The notes under the pieces: generated by a model
Database searches by the model: none
What the model was told of the DNA's origin: nothing
The model's input: the letters and a program-made list of their open reading frames with translations, nothing else
Origin: Loripinus fragilis
Taxonomy: Eukaryota; Mollusca; Bivalvia; Lucinida; Lucinidae
NCBI GenBank assembly: GCA_964019695.1
Contig: OZ026518.1
Location: 106,612,305 to 106,676,304 of the forward strand
Length of the DNA stretch: 64,000 bases
Direction: 5' to 3'
In this document: positions 1 to 11,893 of the stretch, piece after piece
Position numbering within the stretch: position 1 is the stretch's first letter
Layout of the letters: each line of letters starts with the position of its first letter
Position numbers and translations under genes: made by a program

Positions 1-2053
1 TTCTTTCCAAGATATAGTCCTCTAAATTATATCAGCGGTTACGGTGTATTGCGCTTTCCTTTAAACCATTCTTGGTTTCAAACTCATAATCCATTGAATT
101 AGAAATGGTTGTTACAGCGAATCCAGGGAGAGACCCATACAAACCATTAAGAAAGTTTCTTCCAAATCTCTTAATTGTCTTCCAATATTATTTTCAAATT
201 CAATGGTGGATAGGAAAGTTGACTCTTAACCTTTGAAAGAACCTTAGAGCTGATTTCATTTCTTCATCAGTGATTGGTTTACAAAACAAGTGTAATAAGT
301 ACTTTACATGTGACCATACAAGGAACCTGTTGGAAATGAAAATATTTGTCCAGGTTCTATTGTGAAGAGATTATGAACATACATTTTGATGAAGATAAGA
401 GGAAACTACCAACAAAATCATTTCTCAAATATTCAAGGGAGTTATCAACCTACCCCTAGCCTAACCAAATTTCATTGTCCTGTCAACACCTTGCAGTAAG
501 TTAAAGAAACACATACTAAAATCTTTTCTATGTTGCCAATTAATTTTATAATCCTTCAATGAATATGAATGGTGAGTTCATAGTTTGACAAGAGGTTTAG
601 AAGAAATTGTATGCATCTCTGTCTGGATTAACTGTAAAAGTTGTATGAATGCTTAAATTGCAAAGATGATATAATTCCAAGCAACCAAACTTAATGAAAA
701 TGTGATCCAATTCCTTTCACAACCTTACTCAATAGCTCACAAAAAGAAATATTAAATCAAAAGCTATCCAATAAATTCCAGATCTGTTAGTACATATTAT
801 CCTTTTGTAGTCCTTCAGAAAGCTAAAGTTGTCCTACAAGAATCAGGTCTAATCATTTGAAAGACTCCTTAATGTATCTGTAAACAATGATGATTAAGAT
901 GGGCATGTGTATTTGTACCCAGTTAATCAGGGCCCTATATTAACAGACAATCAATACTACAGAGTTCAGAGAATATTGGTCAGAAGAACAATAAGGGAAT
1001 ATCTATGTGGAAAGTATGAAGGTTGACAATAATTAAATCATTACCATGGCATCGAGGCTCTTTTCTAACAATTCTCCTTGTAGTTTGACACAAGAAAAAT
1101 GCCCTCAGAGCTTGTATTAAATGATCAGCAATTCTGAAAAACTGCATGTTCAGCACCTTGGTGGAGTTAAAGATGGTTCACTATCTAAAGCCTGATTTAG
1201 GTGAGTTATATAATAGTATTCAAACAGTGTAGGCTCTGGAGAAACTAAGCATGACTGCAGGCTCACCTGAGCCTTCAATGTTTATCTCAGGAGAAGTACC
1301 AATTTCACAATATATACTTATTTATTGATAATTCATGCTGAGTACCGTATTTGCTTTGTCAAGCATACAGTATGCTTAGAAATTTCATACACAAGTCATT
1401 TGCCTTAGAAAGTATATCTGTATCTGTATAGATTTAGCGGTAGAAATCCAATTCTGTCATCTACAACGGGGGTTTAGACATAGCAAGGCCTATGTGCCAT
1501 AAATTTTTATAGTCTGATGGAATTGCAGGGCATTAGATTCCATTATCATGAACCAGCAGGATTACTTTCACTTTCATCTTCCAACATTCAAGAAAAGTAT
1601 TTCAGATGACATTAACCACAAAAATGTCCTCTCAGTCCTCAGTCTTTGTAAAAGACAACCTTGATACCCCATATGCAGTTGGAGATTTAGCGAAAAATAT
1701 GTGAACTACCAGTATTTGCTTTTGATCACAGGATGTTTGGTGTTTAGTGCTTGTCCAGATCCTCAGTGCCTGTATATGGGGACCTAGAGCCACAATGTCA
1801 AAAATAGTAAGTGAGTATGATCAGGAAATACCACAATCACAAACTGCAGACAAACCCATGGCACCTCGAGGGAGAGCCACACAACAATCACGAGACACCA
1901 GGAAGACAAATTAAGCAAAACAACCAACTCTCTCTTCCCCATCAAGATGATTGCAAAACTAGAAGGGACATAAAGTAATGTACAACAAAACATAGAACAA
2001 TTGCAGACTCCCACAATGGTAGTAACAATAAACAACAAGTCAACAAATACTTA
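1..2053. other. No gene recognised
   Basis: AT-rich sequence with frequent stops in all frames. The longest open stretch (1784-2038, minus) has low-complexity hydrophobic content and no family resemblance I can name. No repeat shared with the rest of the window was seen. Confidence 0.5.
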
Positions 2054-2290
2054 ATATGAGCCGAGACATGAGATTTCCAACAATGTGGTATGTGCGACCA
2101 GCAAAGCCTCGGACCAGCCTGCGCATACGCGCAGTCTGATCTGAGTCTTTGCTTGTCGCTTGAATATTATATGAGTGTTAAGCTACTGACTGAACATCAT
2201 TTGGAGTTTCTAAGCTTAAAAGGAGGCTGCACAGGCTTGTCTGAGTCTACACTTGTCAAAATGCCACATTGTTGGAAATCACATCATATC
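2054..2290 (+). mobile_element. TGAGCC-type inverted-repeat element, copy 1
   Basis: Begins TATGAGCCGAGACATGAGAT. It contains GCAAAGCCTCGGACCAGCC facing its inverse (TCTGAGTCTTTGCTTGTCGC) and ends near GTTGGAAATC. It is clearly related to 54014-54256 (same orientation) and 58965-59203 (opposite). The left part is an imperfect foldback. The 124-residue open frame across it is a by-product, not a gene. Non-autonomous and MITE-like by size and structure. Confidence 0.7.
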
Positions 2291-2544
2291 GATCATTGGA
2301 AATGTTCAAGGTGTGTGCTTATTAGATCATGTGTGTTATCTGAGGAGAATATAGTTCTGTTCATGTCAAACAGCTGTGACATTAAGAAACATTGTAATAT
2401 TGAATTCTTTAATGTTTTGTGGATAATGAAATTGTATGAAGCAGCAGTTCAGCAGCCTCTCTAATTAATTAACATTCAATTAAATCTGTTCAAAAACAAC
2501 TATATACTCAATTTGAAGCAAAAATTTACCATTGTTTCATCCTG

Positions 2545-2740
2545 CTTGGGTTAAACCCGTTTATGCCTAATAAAATTTCCCACCCTTATCAATTTAAATT
2601 GTCAAATTTTAAAGGTACATTCTGTAAGCAACAGAAACAGTGCAGAACTTAATCAGCAGCATCTGATCTGGTTCTGCAATGTTTGTTGATTTCCAATAAA
2701 AGGGACGCTCTTAAGTATAGGCTTAAATGTCAATGATTAC
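2545..2740 (+). mobile_element. Dispersed repeat with AACCCRTTTAAGCC-like start, copy 1
   Basis: Begins TTAAACCCGTTTATGCC, passes through TTTCCCACCCTTATCAATTT, and contains GCATCTGATCTGGTTCTGC. Related copies are at 8067-8305, 33451-33650 and 45971-47510 (interrupted). It is about 200-240 bp with no coding potential. Confidence 0.6.
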
Positions 2741-3844
2741 CCTGTTTAGATGATGCATTTGTTCCGATCCAGGACCGTTCCATAGTTTTGGAGCGAAACA
2801 AATGTGTTTGTCTAAACACTTGGACAGAACCAGTACCGGTACAACTAATGGACCACCTCAACACCTAGGACCAGGACTGATCCAAGTCTGGCTTGGTATG
2901 AATTCTCTTTCTAAACACCTTGTATCAGTCCAAGGTAGACTCAATATATATTTTTAGATAGTCCGTAATTTTGCAGCAAGTGAAGGTCAACACATGATGC
3001 TGCCCCACACTATTTCAGTAGTATACAAGGCAGCGATTTTGTCATCTGTTAAGAAGTAAATAGCCCAGCCAGCAGACAGTGTCAGGCCACCATTGGCACC
3101 ATTTGAATGGTGTTTAGCTGGCAGGCCAATAGACATGTCATACCTCATTCTCACAGAATTTGGCCCTTCTGAAAGATGATTCCTGTAAGATTTTCAAATC
3201 TCACAGAATTTTCTGACTTTCTGACCTGATGATCTGAAAACACATTTTATAAAGAAATAATCATAAATCACACTTTATTGTGTTTAACACAAGTTTCTTA
3301 CATTTGGGTTATTTTGGGAGAGTTCCAAAGTGATTTTTGTGAAAATATCTCACAAAATTTTATGAAATCTCCCTTAAAATTTTGATTTATCTCAGACATT
3401 TCAGTCCACAGTTTATGGCATGACATTGTATGGGCCAATGGTAGCCCGTATTTATATGTGAATTTGAAAGACACCAGATATGATAGAAGCTAAAGAGTCA
3501 TTTATCCTGATCTAAATTTTACAGTGTCAACAAGAAGATATGTTTATACCGATCTACCTTATACCGCATAAGTTATATAGGACCAAGTTCAGTACTGCTA
3601 AAAGAAAGGGGAGCTGGGCTTTGCATGAAACATAAGATCAACAACCACTGTTACATTAATTAATTAGCATCCAATTAAAGTGGCAGATATTTTTTGGCTG
3701 AAAAGAGGTTGAGTTACCAGCCTAGTCAACAATATTTCATTGGGCCATCTAACATCTAGTGAATAAAAGAAAGAAGAAAAGAGAGAGGATAAACTTTGTC
3801 TCCTGCCATTACTTGTGCACAATGTGAGAAAACTTCCTAATGTT
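2741..3844. other. No gene recognised
   Basis: AT-rich sequence without a supportable open frame, RNA gene or repeat shared within the window. Confidence 0.45.
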
Positions 3845-3945
3845 ATACTGTAAATTCAAAAAAAATTGTGAGGGTTTTACTTCCGCGAAATCAGCGAAGT
3901 TTCGTGAATATAAAACCCACGCAAAATGGTAAAATCAATCTGCTG
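3845..3945 (-). mobile_element. Terminal fragment of a TACTGTAAATTC-type repeat
   Basis: Starts TATACTGTAAATTCAAAAAA, followed by GAGGGTTTTACTTCCGCG. This matches, in opposite orientation, the end of the element at 6085-6342 (AAAACCCTTGCAAAATTTTC, then GAATTTACAGTA). It is probably one end of a degraded inverted-repeat element. The sequence to 4848 shows nothing else I can name. Confidence 0.45.
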
Positions 3946-4848
3946 TATACTGATGTAGGTAAATCATGCTTCAGACACAAAATTTTAACATAGCAAACCT
4001 GTCTTTTAGTGTTACTTACAAAAATAAAATTCTTCCAAAATTTCTTGACTTTACCGTGAATATTCCAACAACATTATGGCAAAGTTCAACCTATATGTAC
4101 CTGAGCAGTTTAGTCAGCACCTTTATTGTTTGCTGCCTTGAATTTCTAAATTTTCAAGATTTTAAATAATCTGGAAAAACCGATCTTTCAGATGCTTTAT
4201 GTCCTGGCCAGTCAACAATCAGTATTGACCAAGTGTCTTGCTCAAATTTACAACCCATGGGATGAGAACTCACAGCCTCTTGCTCATGAGTCTGCCAAAC
4301 TATGGTGCTTCTATATCATTAAATGGTATAAAGCTACACTTGCTAAGCCTCTCAGCATTCGATATTTGCTGTGCAGCTGTGTAGGTTTATTTGAGTCTCA
4401 CCTGTTCTTGATTACTGGAGCCTCAGCTAGAGCATGAGACAGACTGTAAACTCAGCAATAATATCCTTTTTTACATTATGGTAGTTTTAAACCATATCGT
4501 AAGAAAAAACTATCTTGAATTGCAGCAATTCAAAAAACCATGAGGGAAGGTCTGCTTGTGACATGGCCTATTATGATATGCAATAATGTCAAACTTCCAG
4601 CAAGATTGGGTCAAGCAACAATAAGTGACCACATTCATACATAATGAGCTTGTCATAATGTGTCATATTCATAAAATGTACCAGATGACCACACTTCATT
4701 ATCAATTAATGCATCAGGAAAAACATTCATTGACACATTATGCATGAAATTACTGCAAATATCCTAAATATTTCGGGAACATGACCCCTATAGAACTGAA
4801 ATTGGCTGTTAGATTTTGTGAGAAATTTTTAAGCCACATACTTCATTC

Positions 4849-5388
4849 GAAGAAGAAGGGAAGAAAGGAAACAGTACCCTTGGCTTCTTACGAAGAAACC
4901 TTGAAATAAACAGTGAAGACGTCAAGAGTGCTGCATATATCTCCCTTGTTCAACCTAACATAGAGTACTGCTCCACTATCTGGAATCCATATCATAAAGA
5001 CCAAATATATAAGCTAGAGATGGTTCAGCAGAGAGCTGCACGGTACGCTACAAACCGGTACCATAACACAAGCAGTGTTTCAGAGATGTTGGGCCACTTA
5101 AATTGGGAAACACTGGAATCCAGAAGGACAAAGGCCCAGCTTACCATGATGTTTAGGATTGTCAACAGTCTAGTGGATGTGCCTTTGGAACAATACCTAA
5201 CACCTGCATCAAGCCGAACAAGATCAGCTCACTCCCACAAGTTCCGACAGTTTTCAACCACCACATCTTACTACAAGAACAGCTTTTTCCCTCACACTAT
5301 CATTACATGGAATTCTCTGTCACCAGCTATTGCTGAGGCCCCTGACCTGGTATCCTTCAAGCAGGGGCTGTCCACCCTTAAGTACTGA
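4849..5388 (+). mobile_element. 5'-truncated LINE: C-terminal end of a reverse-transcriptase protein
   Basis: An open frame runs unbroken from about 4849 to the stop at 5386-5388. It reads GNSTLGFLRRNLEI, then KSAAYISLVQPNIEYCSTIW, then KLEMVQQRAARYATNRY, then LNWETLESRRTKAQLTMMFR, FFPHTIITWNSL and LVSFKQGLS. These are the hallmark tail motifs of the polymerase of non-LTR retrotransposons found in many invertebrates and vertebrates. The catalytic YADD part, endonuclease and ORF1 are absent. The 5' cut is typical of incomplete LINE reverse transcription. The frame has no stop or frameshift, so the insertion is fairly young. The 3' untranslated part probably continues to about 5600; no poly(A) boundary was found. 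Confidence 0.85.
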
Positions 5389-5699
5389 ACCTGCAGTCGG
5401 CGCCAGCCATAAGTAGTACCTAGGGATTCTTAGAGCTATGCCGGTGGGGCTTCCTTACCCCTTAGCGGTCACCGTAGCCGGACTGGTCTGAGTTGAAGGG
5501 AGGAATTGTGGCTAAGCCAAACTTTATCTATTCTTCTGTCTTTTATCTATCCCCTGTTGCTTCTAACTTTTCTACTCCTCTATTTTTGTTTCTAGACTAG
5601 CACCACCACCGTCGCATAAAAGTCAAGAGTGACTGTGCCGACGTACCATGTAAATGTAGATGTCGAAACAACTAACATAAATATTTTTATGGTACATTT

Positions 5700-5862
5700 T
5701 TGGGAGCACCATTTCTCAGTAGGTAGTCAGAGCATGAGGTTTGGGGTTCGAATCCCAATGTTAGTGCAATGTTATGCCCTTGAGCATTGCTTAGTACTGG
5801 TTCAACTCAGAAAAAAACCTCCGTACATAACTGAAAAAATGTTGACTAGCGTCAACTCAATT
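5700..5862 (+). mobile_element. tRNA-derived SINE, partial copy
   Basis: The B-box-like GGGGTTCGAATCCC is followed by the shared SINE tail (CTTGAGCATTGCTTAGTACT, GGTTCAACTCAG, ACTGAAAAAATGTTGACTAG). The A-box region is degenerate (TCTCAGTAGGTAGTCAGAGC). It belongs to the same family as 11685-11879, 32732-32880, 36545-36709, 48168-48303, 58437-58621 and 62506-62686. Confidence 0.65.
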
Positions 5863-6084
5863 TTATTTGGCAGTAGATGAAAGCTTAATGAGTATATGTG
5901 ACCTGGATTTTTGAGCTACCAGCAAGCACCTAAAACTTAAATGTTTATCAACGTAAGTCCAGAAGTTCCTTGTTTTGGACATGTAAGTCAGATGATTTTC
6001 AATTATATGGGTGTGTAGCACTGATTTATTTTCCATCATTTTTTTTTCTCCAAAAAATTCCTCATTTAAAAGCAAATGCTAGTT

Positions 6085-6342
6085 TAGGGAAGTTCAAAAC
6101 ACTTTATTAAAATTAGTATCAATAAATCCGGAAATTTTCGCGAGAATTCTATTTTCGCGATATGCGTAAAAAGACATATTTGCGACACTAAAAATTCGTA
6201 ACTATGGCATGATTTACCTATATCAGTAACTGACAGAGTGATTTTGCCATTTCGCGGGGATTTGTTTTCATGAAACTTTGCATATGCGAAGTTTCTAGAA
6301 AATAAAACCCTTGCAAAATTTTCCGAATTTACAGTACAGAAA
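6085..6342. mobile_element. Inverted-repeat element, TACTGTAAATTC type
   Basis: The left end contains AATCCGGAAATTTTCGCGAG. The right end contains CTTGCAAAATTTTCCGAATT and ACAGTA. Internal segments pair as inverted copies around CGCGAGAA and TTCGCGGGG. A related end occurs at 3845-3945. Confidence 0.5.
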
Positions 6343-6898
6343 CTCAAACAGTTTGCCTACCTTTTAAGAACAGTAATATTCCTAAAGCAGAATTACAGTA
6401 ATGAACATAATGCTATATCCTTTGAAAAACACAAGAAAAAAATTGTATGATAAAAATCAACACTCCAAACTAATACTTTAATCTTCTAAGAAACTTAAAG
6501 AAAACGTTGATCTCTAAGTTACTAACCAACTTAGTAAAAGCAACGGATAATAAGATTAATCCACATAATGTAAAGGACTGATTTCATTTGAACAGTGACA
6601 ATGAAAAAAGGGAACAATCCTTTTTTTAAACTGGAAGCCCGGCCCTTATTGGGAACTGACAATCAATGTACTTCAACCGTTTTTTGTACCAATGGAATTT
6701 CCCATAAAGTATGGTACAGTTAAGTCAGGATGGTCCATAACATATATTAAGGGGTCAAAGGTTAAACTTTTTAAAAATTACTATAAACTCTTTCCAAAAC
6801 AGTTGACTTCTAATGAAGCTAGCTGATCGTGATCCTCACTGATTTTCCTCCACACAAAAAATCTAATAAATAACAAAATTGCATCTCTGGGCTAGTTG
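6343..6898. other. No gene recognised
   Basis: AT-rich spacer between two repeats. No supportable coding or RNA feature. Confidence 0.45.
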
Positions 6899-7147
6899 AT
6901 ATGGGCCTGGACGTGAGAAAACCAGGTGTCTTTGGGGGTTTGCGAACAACAAAGGTGCAGACCAGCCTCCGCATCCGGTGCAGTCTGATCAGCGCCTTTG
7001 ATGTTCGCTTATTGGAAAGTATCATATCTAGACTTGCTACGAGCAAAATTTCTATTTTCTAGCTAGTCTCTGTAGCTGAGCAGGCTGGTTTAAATCTCAC
7101 TTTGTCAGAAACCCTGCAGACAGGTTTTCTCGCGTCACAGCCCATAT
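6899..7147 (+). mobile_element. GGCCTCGACGCGAGAAAACC-type MITE, copy 1
   Basis: About 245 bp with terminal inverted repeats ATGGGCCTGGACGTGAGAAA and TTTTCTCGCGTCACAGCCCAT. Inside, CGCAGACCAGCC and its inverse form a second foldback, followed by CTAGTCTCTGTAGCTGAGCA. Other copies: 7262-7409 and 7410-7537 (deleted forms), 23124-23364, 28671-28914, 39419-39664, 43924-44168, 46787-47029 and 54485-54724. This is the commonest element in the window, with no coding capacity. Confidence 0.8.
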
Positions 7148-7261
7148 CATGTAAAGTACCCGCAGTGAGCTTCTATGAGCATGTGGGCTTATAAGGTTGA
7201 ATATGGTGAAAATGGAGGAAAAAGGGAATTTGCATCAATTCTACTATTGGAGAGGCCCTTT

Positions 7262-7537
7262 ATATGGGCTGCGATATAGGAAAACCTGTCTTGGGGGTTT
7301 CAGACAAAGCAAGACTCAAACAAGTCTCTTCAGCTAGCTAGAAAGCTGGTCTGTGCCTTTGTTATTCGCAAACCCTCGAAGACAGGTTTTTTCGCGTCGA
7401 GGCCCATATTATGAGCCTCTTCACCAGCCTTGCATTCATGCAGTCTGATCATTTGCTTTCTGGAGATTATACGCAGGCTGATTTGAGCATGACCTTGTCG
7501 CAAACACCGAAGACAGGTTTTCTCACAACCAGGCCTA
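7262..7537 (+). mobile_element. Two deleted copies of the GGCCTCGACGCGAGAAAACC-type MITE
   Basis: 7262-7409 keeps both ends (AGGAAAACCTGTCTTGGGGG and GACAGGTTTTTTCGCGTCGA) but has lost most of the centre. 7410-7537 is a right-hand piece with its own end (GACAGGTTTTCTCACAACCA). The tandem order suggests recombination between neighbouring copies. Confidence 0.6.
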
Positions 7538-8066
7538 ATTCATAATGGGGTTCAGTTGTATATGACATACCACAAGCACCAATGTAGTTCAGAAAATAAT
7601 AGAAATATTTGAGGTTTTTATCAATATTCTATAGAAAGTGAAATATTATTAAACATTAGAATAGCAAGCAATTTGCAAATATTACTGGAATCTAACCAAT
7701 AAAGATATAAAGTCTATTCCTGTTGAACAAATGAACATGCATTTGTACTGTATTAAAATTGTTAGTTGCTAGCTGTACATGGCACAGATTTGATACAAAT
7801 ATATGCATTAAATATGCGCAAGGCACAGCTTCTCAAAATCTCCTTAACCTAATTAAACTCATAAATACATTTTATGTATGTCATCTCTTTTCCTTATTTA
7901 GGCATTGTTGTTCATTGGTGAAGTCAAAGCTGACTTGTTGAAAATGACATAAAGAAAGCCTCTGCCTCTATTTCAGCCTCCCCCCACCTGTTTTTACAAT
8001 GTAGTTCTTTGTGTCCTTTCTAGTTTGCAATCTTCTCTCTGAGGAAGAGAGAGCTGGTTGCTGTGC
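7538..8066. other. No gene recognised
   Basis: AT-rich sequence with no supported feature. Short open frames here lack any recognisable family or splice-consistent extension. Confidence 0.45.
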
Positions 8067-8305
8067 TAAACCCATTTAAGCCAAATGAACTTTCCTATCT
8101 CTATCAAAAGGACAAGTCTATTTCAAATTTTAGGGGTGTTGGGTGGTATTTTTCATTTTTATTCAAATTCTAATAGAACATTCTGTGAGTAAACAGTGGA
8201 GACCCTTATCAGACGTCCCGTTGTGTGGTGTCTGATCTGGATCTGCGCTGTTTGCCTATATGTCCCACAAAAAGGATGCTAGACTTATATGGGTTAATGT
8301 CTTTT
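8067..8305 (+). mobile_element. Dispersed repeat with AACCCATTTAAGCC start, copy 2
   Basis: Begins TAAACCCATTTAAGCCAAAT, runs through AGGGGTGTTGGGTGGTATTT, and ends near AAAGGATGCTAGACTTATAT. It supplies the uninterrupted comparison for the copy split by the insertion at 45983-47302. Confidence 0.65.
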
Positions 8306-8479
8306 AACTTTTATGTGTGTGTATTTGTTTAATGTTCTTGTATCTCTTCCTTTTGGTGCCAACTGAGGTTAATTGGTCTGTGATGTGTAATTGTGATAGT
8401 CACTTGATTTTGTGTCCTTGTAATAATAAAGGTAAATTCCATATTTAAACATGCTTTTTCTTTCTCTATATACTGCCTG

Positions 8480-8793
8480 ACGCCCTCACAAGCATTATCT
8501 GCAGGTGTACTTTGTACACTCTGGATTGCAGGATGAAAGCCTACAAGTAACCATATCTAAATTACCGTAGGGTTCTTTAGCCTGCATAAGGGGTGACTTT
8601 CCCTGCAAAGTCAGGGGACGTCCAGTTAACGTCCCGATCCAAAGGACGGCGCACTTATCTAATGTCATCCCTGCTAATGACACTAAGGAAAGCGTGTTAG
8701 GACACCGAAATTTTCCTCGCCACAAGCAAGGATCGAACCAGGGACCTCTAGCAACAGAGGCAAGTGCGCTAACAACTGAGCTACCATGCTTCC
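8480..8793 (-). mobile_element. tRNA-derived SINE, second family
   Basis: Read on the minus strand the head is GGTAGCTCAGTTGTTAGCGC (A box), followed by GGTTCGATCC (B box), as in a tRNA gene but without a clean acceptor stem. It is followed by about 200 bp of unrelated body. The body and tail differ from the main SINE family here. A functional tRNA is unlikely because the cloverleaf is not closed by matching ends. Confidence 0.6.
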
Positions 8794-9830
8794 GATTTGT
8801 TCATGCTTGTATGGGCAAAATTACTTTCTTAATATGAATGCCATGCAGTAAAGTCCTTCATAACTATTTTAGCCTTGCAGTGCAGTTATCAGAAGTATCA
8901 CAGTACTAAAACATAATGGTTTTATTGTAGAGAAATAACAAAAATTGTGATCTGCATCTACTCTTGTCTAAGGCTATGGGTAAAAGATTTCATCAAACTA
9001 TGGTGGCCTATCTCTGATGATAAGTTAATGTAAAAAGAATTGTAATAGCAAACAGTACAGACTCTTATCAAAGTGCTTTTTGTCCAACTTGTTTACCCCC
9101 CATATCTGTCCAAATAAGCTTTATCCCTTAAAGCTCCAAGCTTGACTACAGCAAATGACAAATTGCTGACAAATTCTGTGACAGTTTGCATGATTTAGGG
9201 GGAAATAAAGCATGACATTTCATGTGAATCATCTACTGGTAGATGAGTCACATGAAATATCATGCATTATGTGATTAGCTTAAAGGCCAACAAAATTTAC
9301 GGCCATCTTGAGATTTGGGGCAACACAGCCTTAAGCCTTAACCCCCACATTTCATTGAAATGACAGTTTAAGGTGAGGTTTAAACACCAGAAGCATTCCT
9401 GTTTTATGACAACATTTGTCAATTTGAGAACTCGAAAAACAAACAATCGCAAGAAATTTAACAGATAAAAGATTGGAGACTTTATGTCATGGTGTTAAGA
9501 TCACCATTGTTTTTGAGCTACTTTACATTCCAAAGTGAAATACTTTGATGTGTATCCGATGGTAAAAATCAAAGTTCATCTTAAGACTTTGCATTCCTCC
9601 ATGCACTGCAGCCATAACAGCAAATTTCAATGGGTTCCCCCTCCTTGTTTCGGGCTTTACATCACTTTTATATAATCTTTCGGCCATATTGTGTTCCCTC
9701 TCTTTTTGCAGTTTAGGTCTGGTGCAGTCTTGCTTATGTTTATATAAATACTTTGGTCTATAAGTGACAACACTCCACTTGAATCAAACATAGCTAGGGA
9801 GAGAAAAATCTGTGAAAGCATGATAGGCCC
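8794..9830. other. No gene recognised
   Basis: No supported gene. A 9220-9265 foldback (CATGTGAATCATCTACTGGT facing GATGAGTCACATG) is the only structure seen. Confidence 0.45.
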
Positions 9831-10076
9831 CCTAGGTTATAAAACTTTTCCATGCTCAACTCAGCTGAGCATGAAATTTATCATGCCCATGAATGTTAAA
9901 ATGTCAACAATTGTTGGCTCTTTTAACATTTATTAGCACGATAAATACAACATCTGAGGGGCTTAAAGTATACACCTCCTTTATTTGACGGTATTTTAGC
10001 TTTTATGAGCAGTTGAAATTTCGTGCTCAGTTGGGTTGAGCATGAAAAAAGTGTTTTAACCTCGGGGCCAGACCAG
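9831..10076 (+). mobile_element. TTATAAAACTTTTTCCATGC-type MITE, copy 1
   Basis: The inverted ends are GGTTATAAAACTTTTCCATG and GAAAAAAGTGTTTTAACCTC, with subterminal CTCAACTCAGCTGAGCATG. The centre has a perfect short palindrome around AACAATTGTTGG. Related copies are at 38303-38540, 39227-39375 (deleted) and 32560-32665 (fragment). Confidence 0.75.
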
Positions 10077-10499
10077 GGTTCACTCTCACTACCACACTTG
10101 GAAGTCATAGAGATCATACAACAAATCTGACTGACTAACTGTTGTACGAAGCCAACTGGCATCATTATGGCCTGCGAGAATAGCTCAGATATATTGACAA
10201 AGCCATGACAAAATGATACAATAATTCTTATTTCATATAGATAAAGAACATTTTTCAAAAGTAAACTGGTATGTAGAGCTATCCAGTGAGGCTAGATGTC
10301 TTTGTTGTTTTGTGCAAATCTTGATCTATTATCATACTTTGTGTTTGTAAGCAGTGAAGGCTCAGGTGAGAATGCAAAGATTTGCATGATCATCGGAGCC
10401 TTTACTGGTTGCCAACACAATAAGTTACTAGAAATGATGTTTATGAAACACTGTGCCCCCAACCATATGCTTGTCCATAAGGATGGTACTCTTTCTTAA

Positions 10500-11125
10500 G
10501 ATAAGGGTCATCTTAAGTTTGAAGCGATATTACTCATCAACCAAAATTTGAAGCTCCCAGAGATAACTTGATTACAAGTTTTCAATACCCAAATTTGCAA
10601 AGGGCAATAACTCAAAAAAAGAAAAGAACCTTTTTGAAAAAAAAATACCAGGTACTCTACTCATTTCTAAAAGGGCAATAACTCAAAAAAATATAATAAC
10701 TTTTTTCTATTTTTTCACTAGGTAATCTAATCATTATATTCTTAGACTATCAGCTGACCAAGTTTGAAGCTCCTAGCTGTAATAGTTTTGAGATATCTTT
10801 ATCACTACTTTTCAATGTCCAAATTTGCAAAGGGCAATAACTCGCAAAAAATAATTATTTCCTTTTTATATTTTCACCAGGTAATCTACTCATCATCTTC
10901 TATCAGCTGACCAAGTTTGAAGCTCCTAGCTGTAATAGTTTTTGAGTTATCATTATTATAAAATTTCACTCTGACCTTTTAAAAGGGGCATAATTCCACA
11001 AAGAGAGTTAATTCAGACTAAAAAAAATATGGGTCAGCTTGAACGGACACACAAACAGACGGACGGACCAACCGACAAGCCCAAAGCAAAATGATCCCTC
11101 AACTTTTTCAAAGTTGGGGGCAAAA
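10500..11125 (+). repeat. Tandem array of about 125-bp units ending in a GACGGAC tract and hairpin
   Basis: Units share AAGGGCAATAACTC, CTATCAGCTGACCAAGTTTG and AAGCTCCTAGCTGTAATAGT. The array ends with CAGACGGACGGACCAACCGA and then a short hairpin around CAACTTTTTCAAAGTTGGGG. The same overall layout is seen at 20420-22975, 29830-30820 and 40800-41940, with different unit sequences. Confidence 0.65.
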
Positions 11126-11670
11126 TCTCATGTGTTCATTTATACTGTATAAATAAGCATTATTTTTTTCCTTCAACTACTTATAAGCCAAATAACATTT
11201 ACATTATTTTGTAAAGGGGCATAACTATGAAAGTGCAATTTAGTTGAACAAGAAACAAGAATTATCTTAAATTAAAAAAAGGATACCTGTCAAAGCTAAC
11301 ATCGCGACAGTTTCTGTGAATAAGTAATTCAACTTATTATGGAAAAAGGACAAAGTTTGATTTAACAAATTCAGTTTGATACATGCATATTCACAGTACA
11401 ACCCACATATTATGCTCTCAAAATATAGTTCTGAGTCCTGGGTCACACCCCAGGTATTTGTTTGGTAATAGTTGGCATAATCAAACAATGACAGATTCCT
11501 ATGAGGGATCTATTATTATTATTATTTGTACATCAGGGCAGCATGGTAAAAAAAATCTTACTAGTATAATATTGTCTTTGACGGAATAGAAAAGCAGTAT
11601 GGCTCAACTATTTATCTATATGAAATTAGACCTTATATAACAATTAGCATGAGGTCAGATTGGTAATTGG
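11126..11670. other. No gene recognised
   Basis: AT-rich sequence. The overlapping short open frames on both strands show no family resemblance. Confidence 0.45.
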
Positions 11671-11684
11671 ACTTTTGTGGATAG

Positions 11685-11879
11685 TTTGTTTGTTTGATTT
11701 GATTCTTTACGTCCACTCAACAATCTTTCAGTTATGCGGGACGGTTCTTCCTGGGTTTAACCAGTACTAAGCTAGGATAAATGTGTCTTGCTCAAGGACC
11801 ACAACGCAGTGACGCCGGTGAGGCTCGAACCCGCTACCCTTCGGTCTCGAGTCAAGCACTCTACCACTGAGCCACTGCG
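11685..11879 (-). mobile_element. tRNA-derived SINE with intact 14-bp target duplication
   Basis: On the minus strand it starts CGCAGTGGCTCAGTGGTAGA (A box), then has a B-box region (GGGTTCGAGCC), the tail TGGTTAAACCCAGGAAG, and ends in an (AAACAAA)-like stretch. ACTTTTGTGGATAG occurs directly before (11671-11684) and after (11880-11893) it, a perfect target-site duplication. That fixes both ends and shows LINE-mediated insertion. The tail resembles widespread molluscan SINE tails; the exact named family was not checked. Confidence 0.9.
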
Positions 11880-11893
11880 ACTTTTGTGGATAG

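Noticed and set aside
2090..2464. 124-codon plus open frame
   Set aside because: Lies over a TGAGCC-type inverted-repeat element whose other copies do not keep the frame.
8700..8793. Possible tRNA gene on the minus strand
   Set aside because: No closed acceptor stem and it is fused to a repetitive body, so it is called a SINE.
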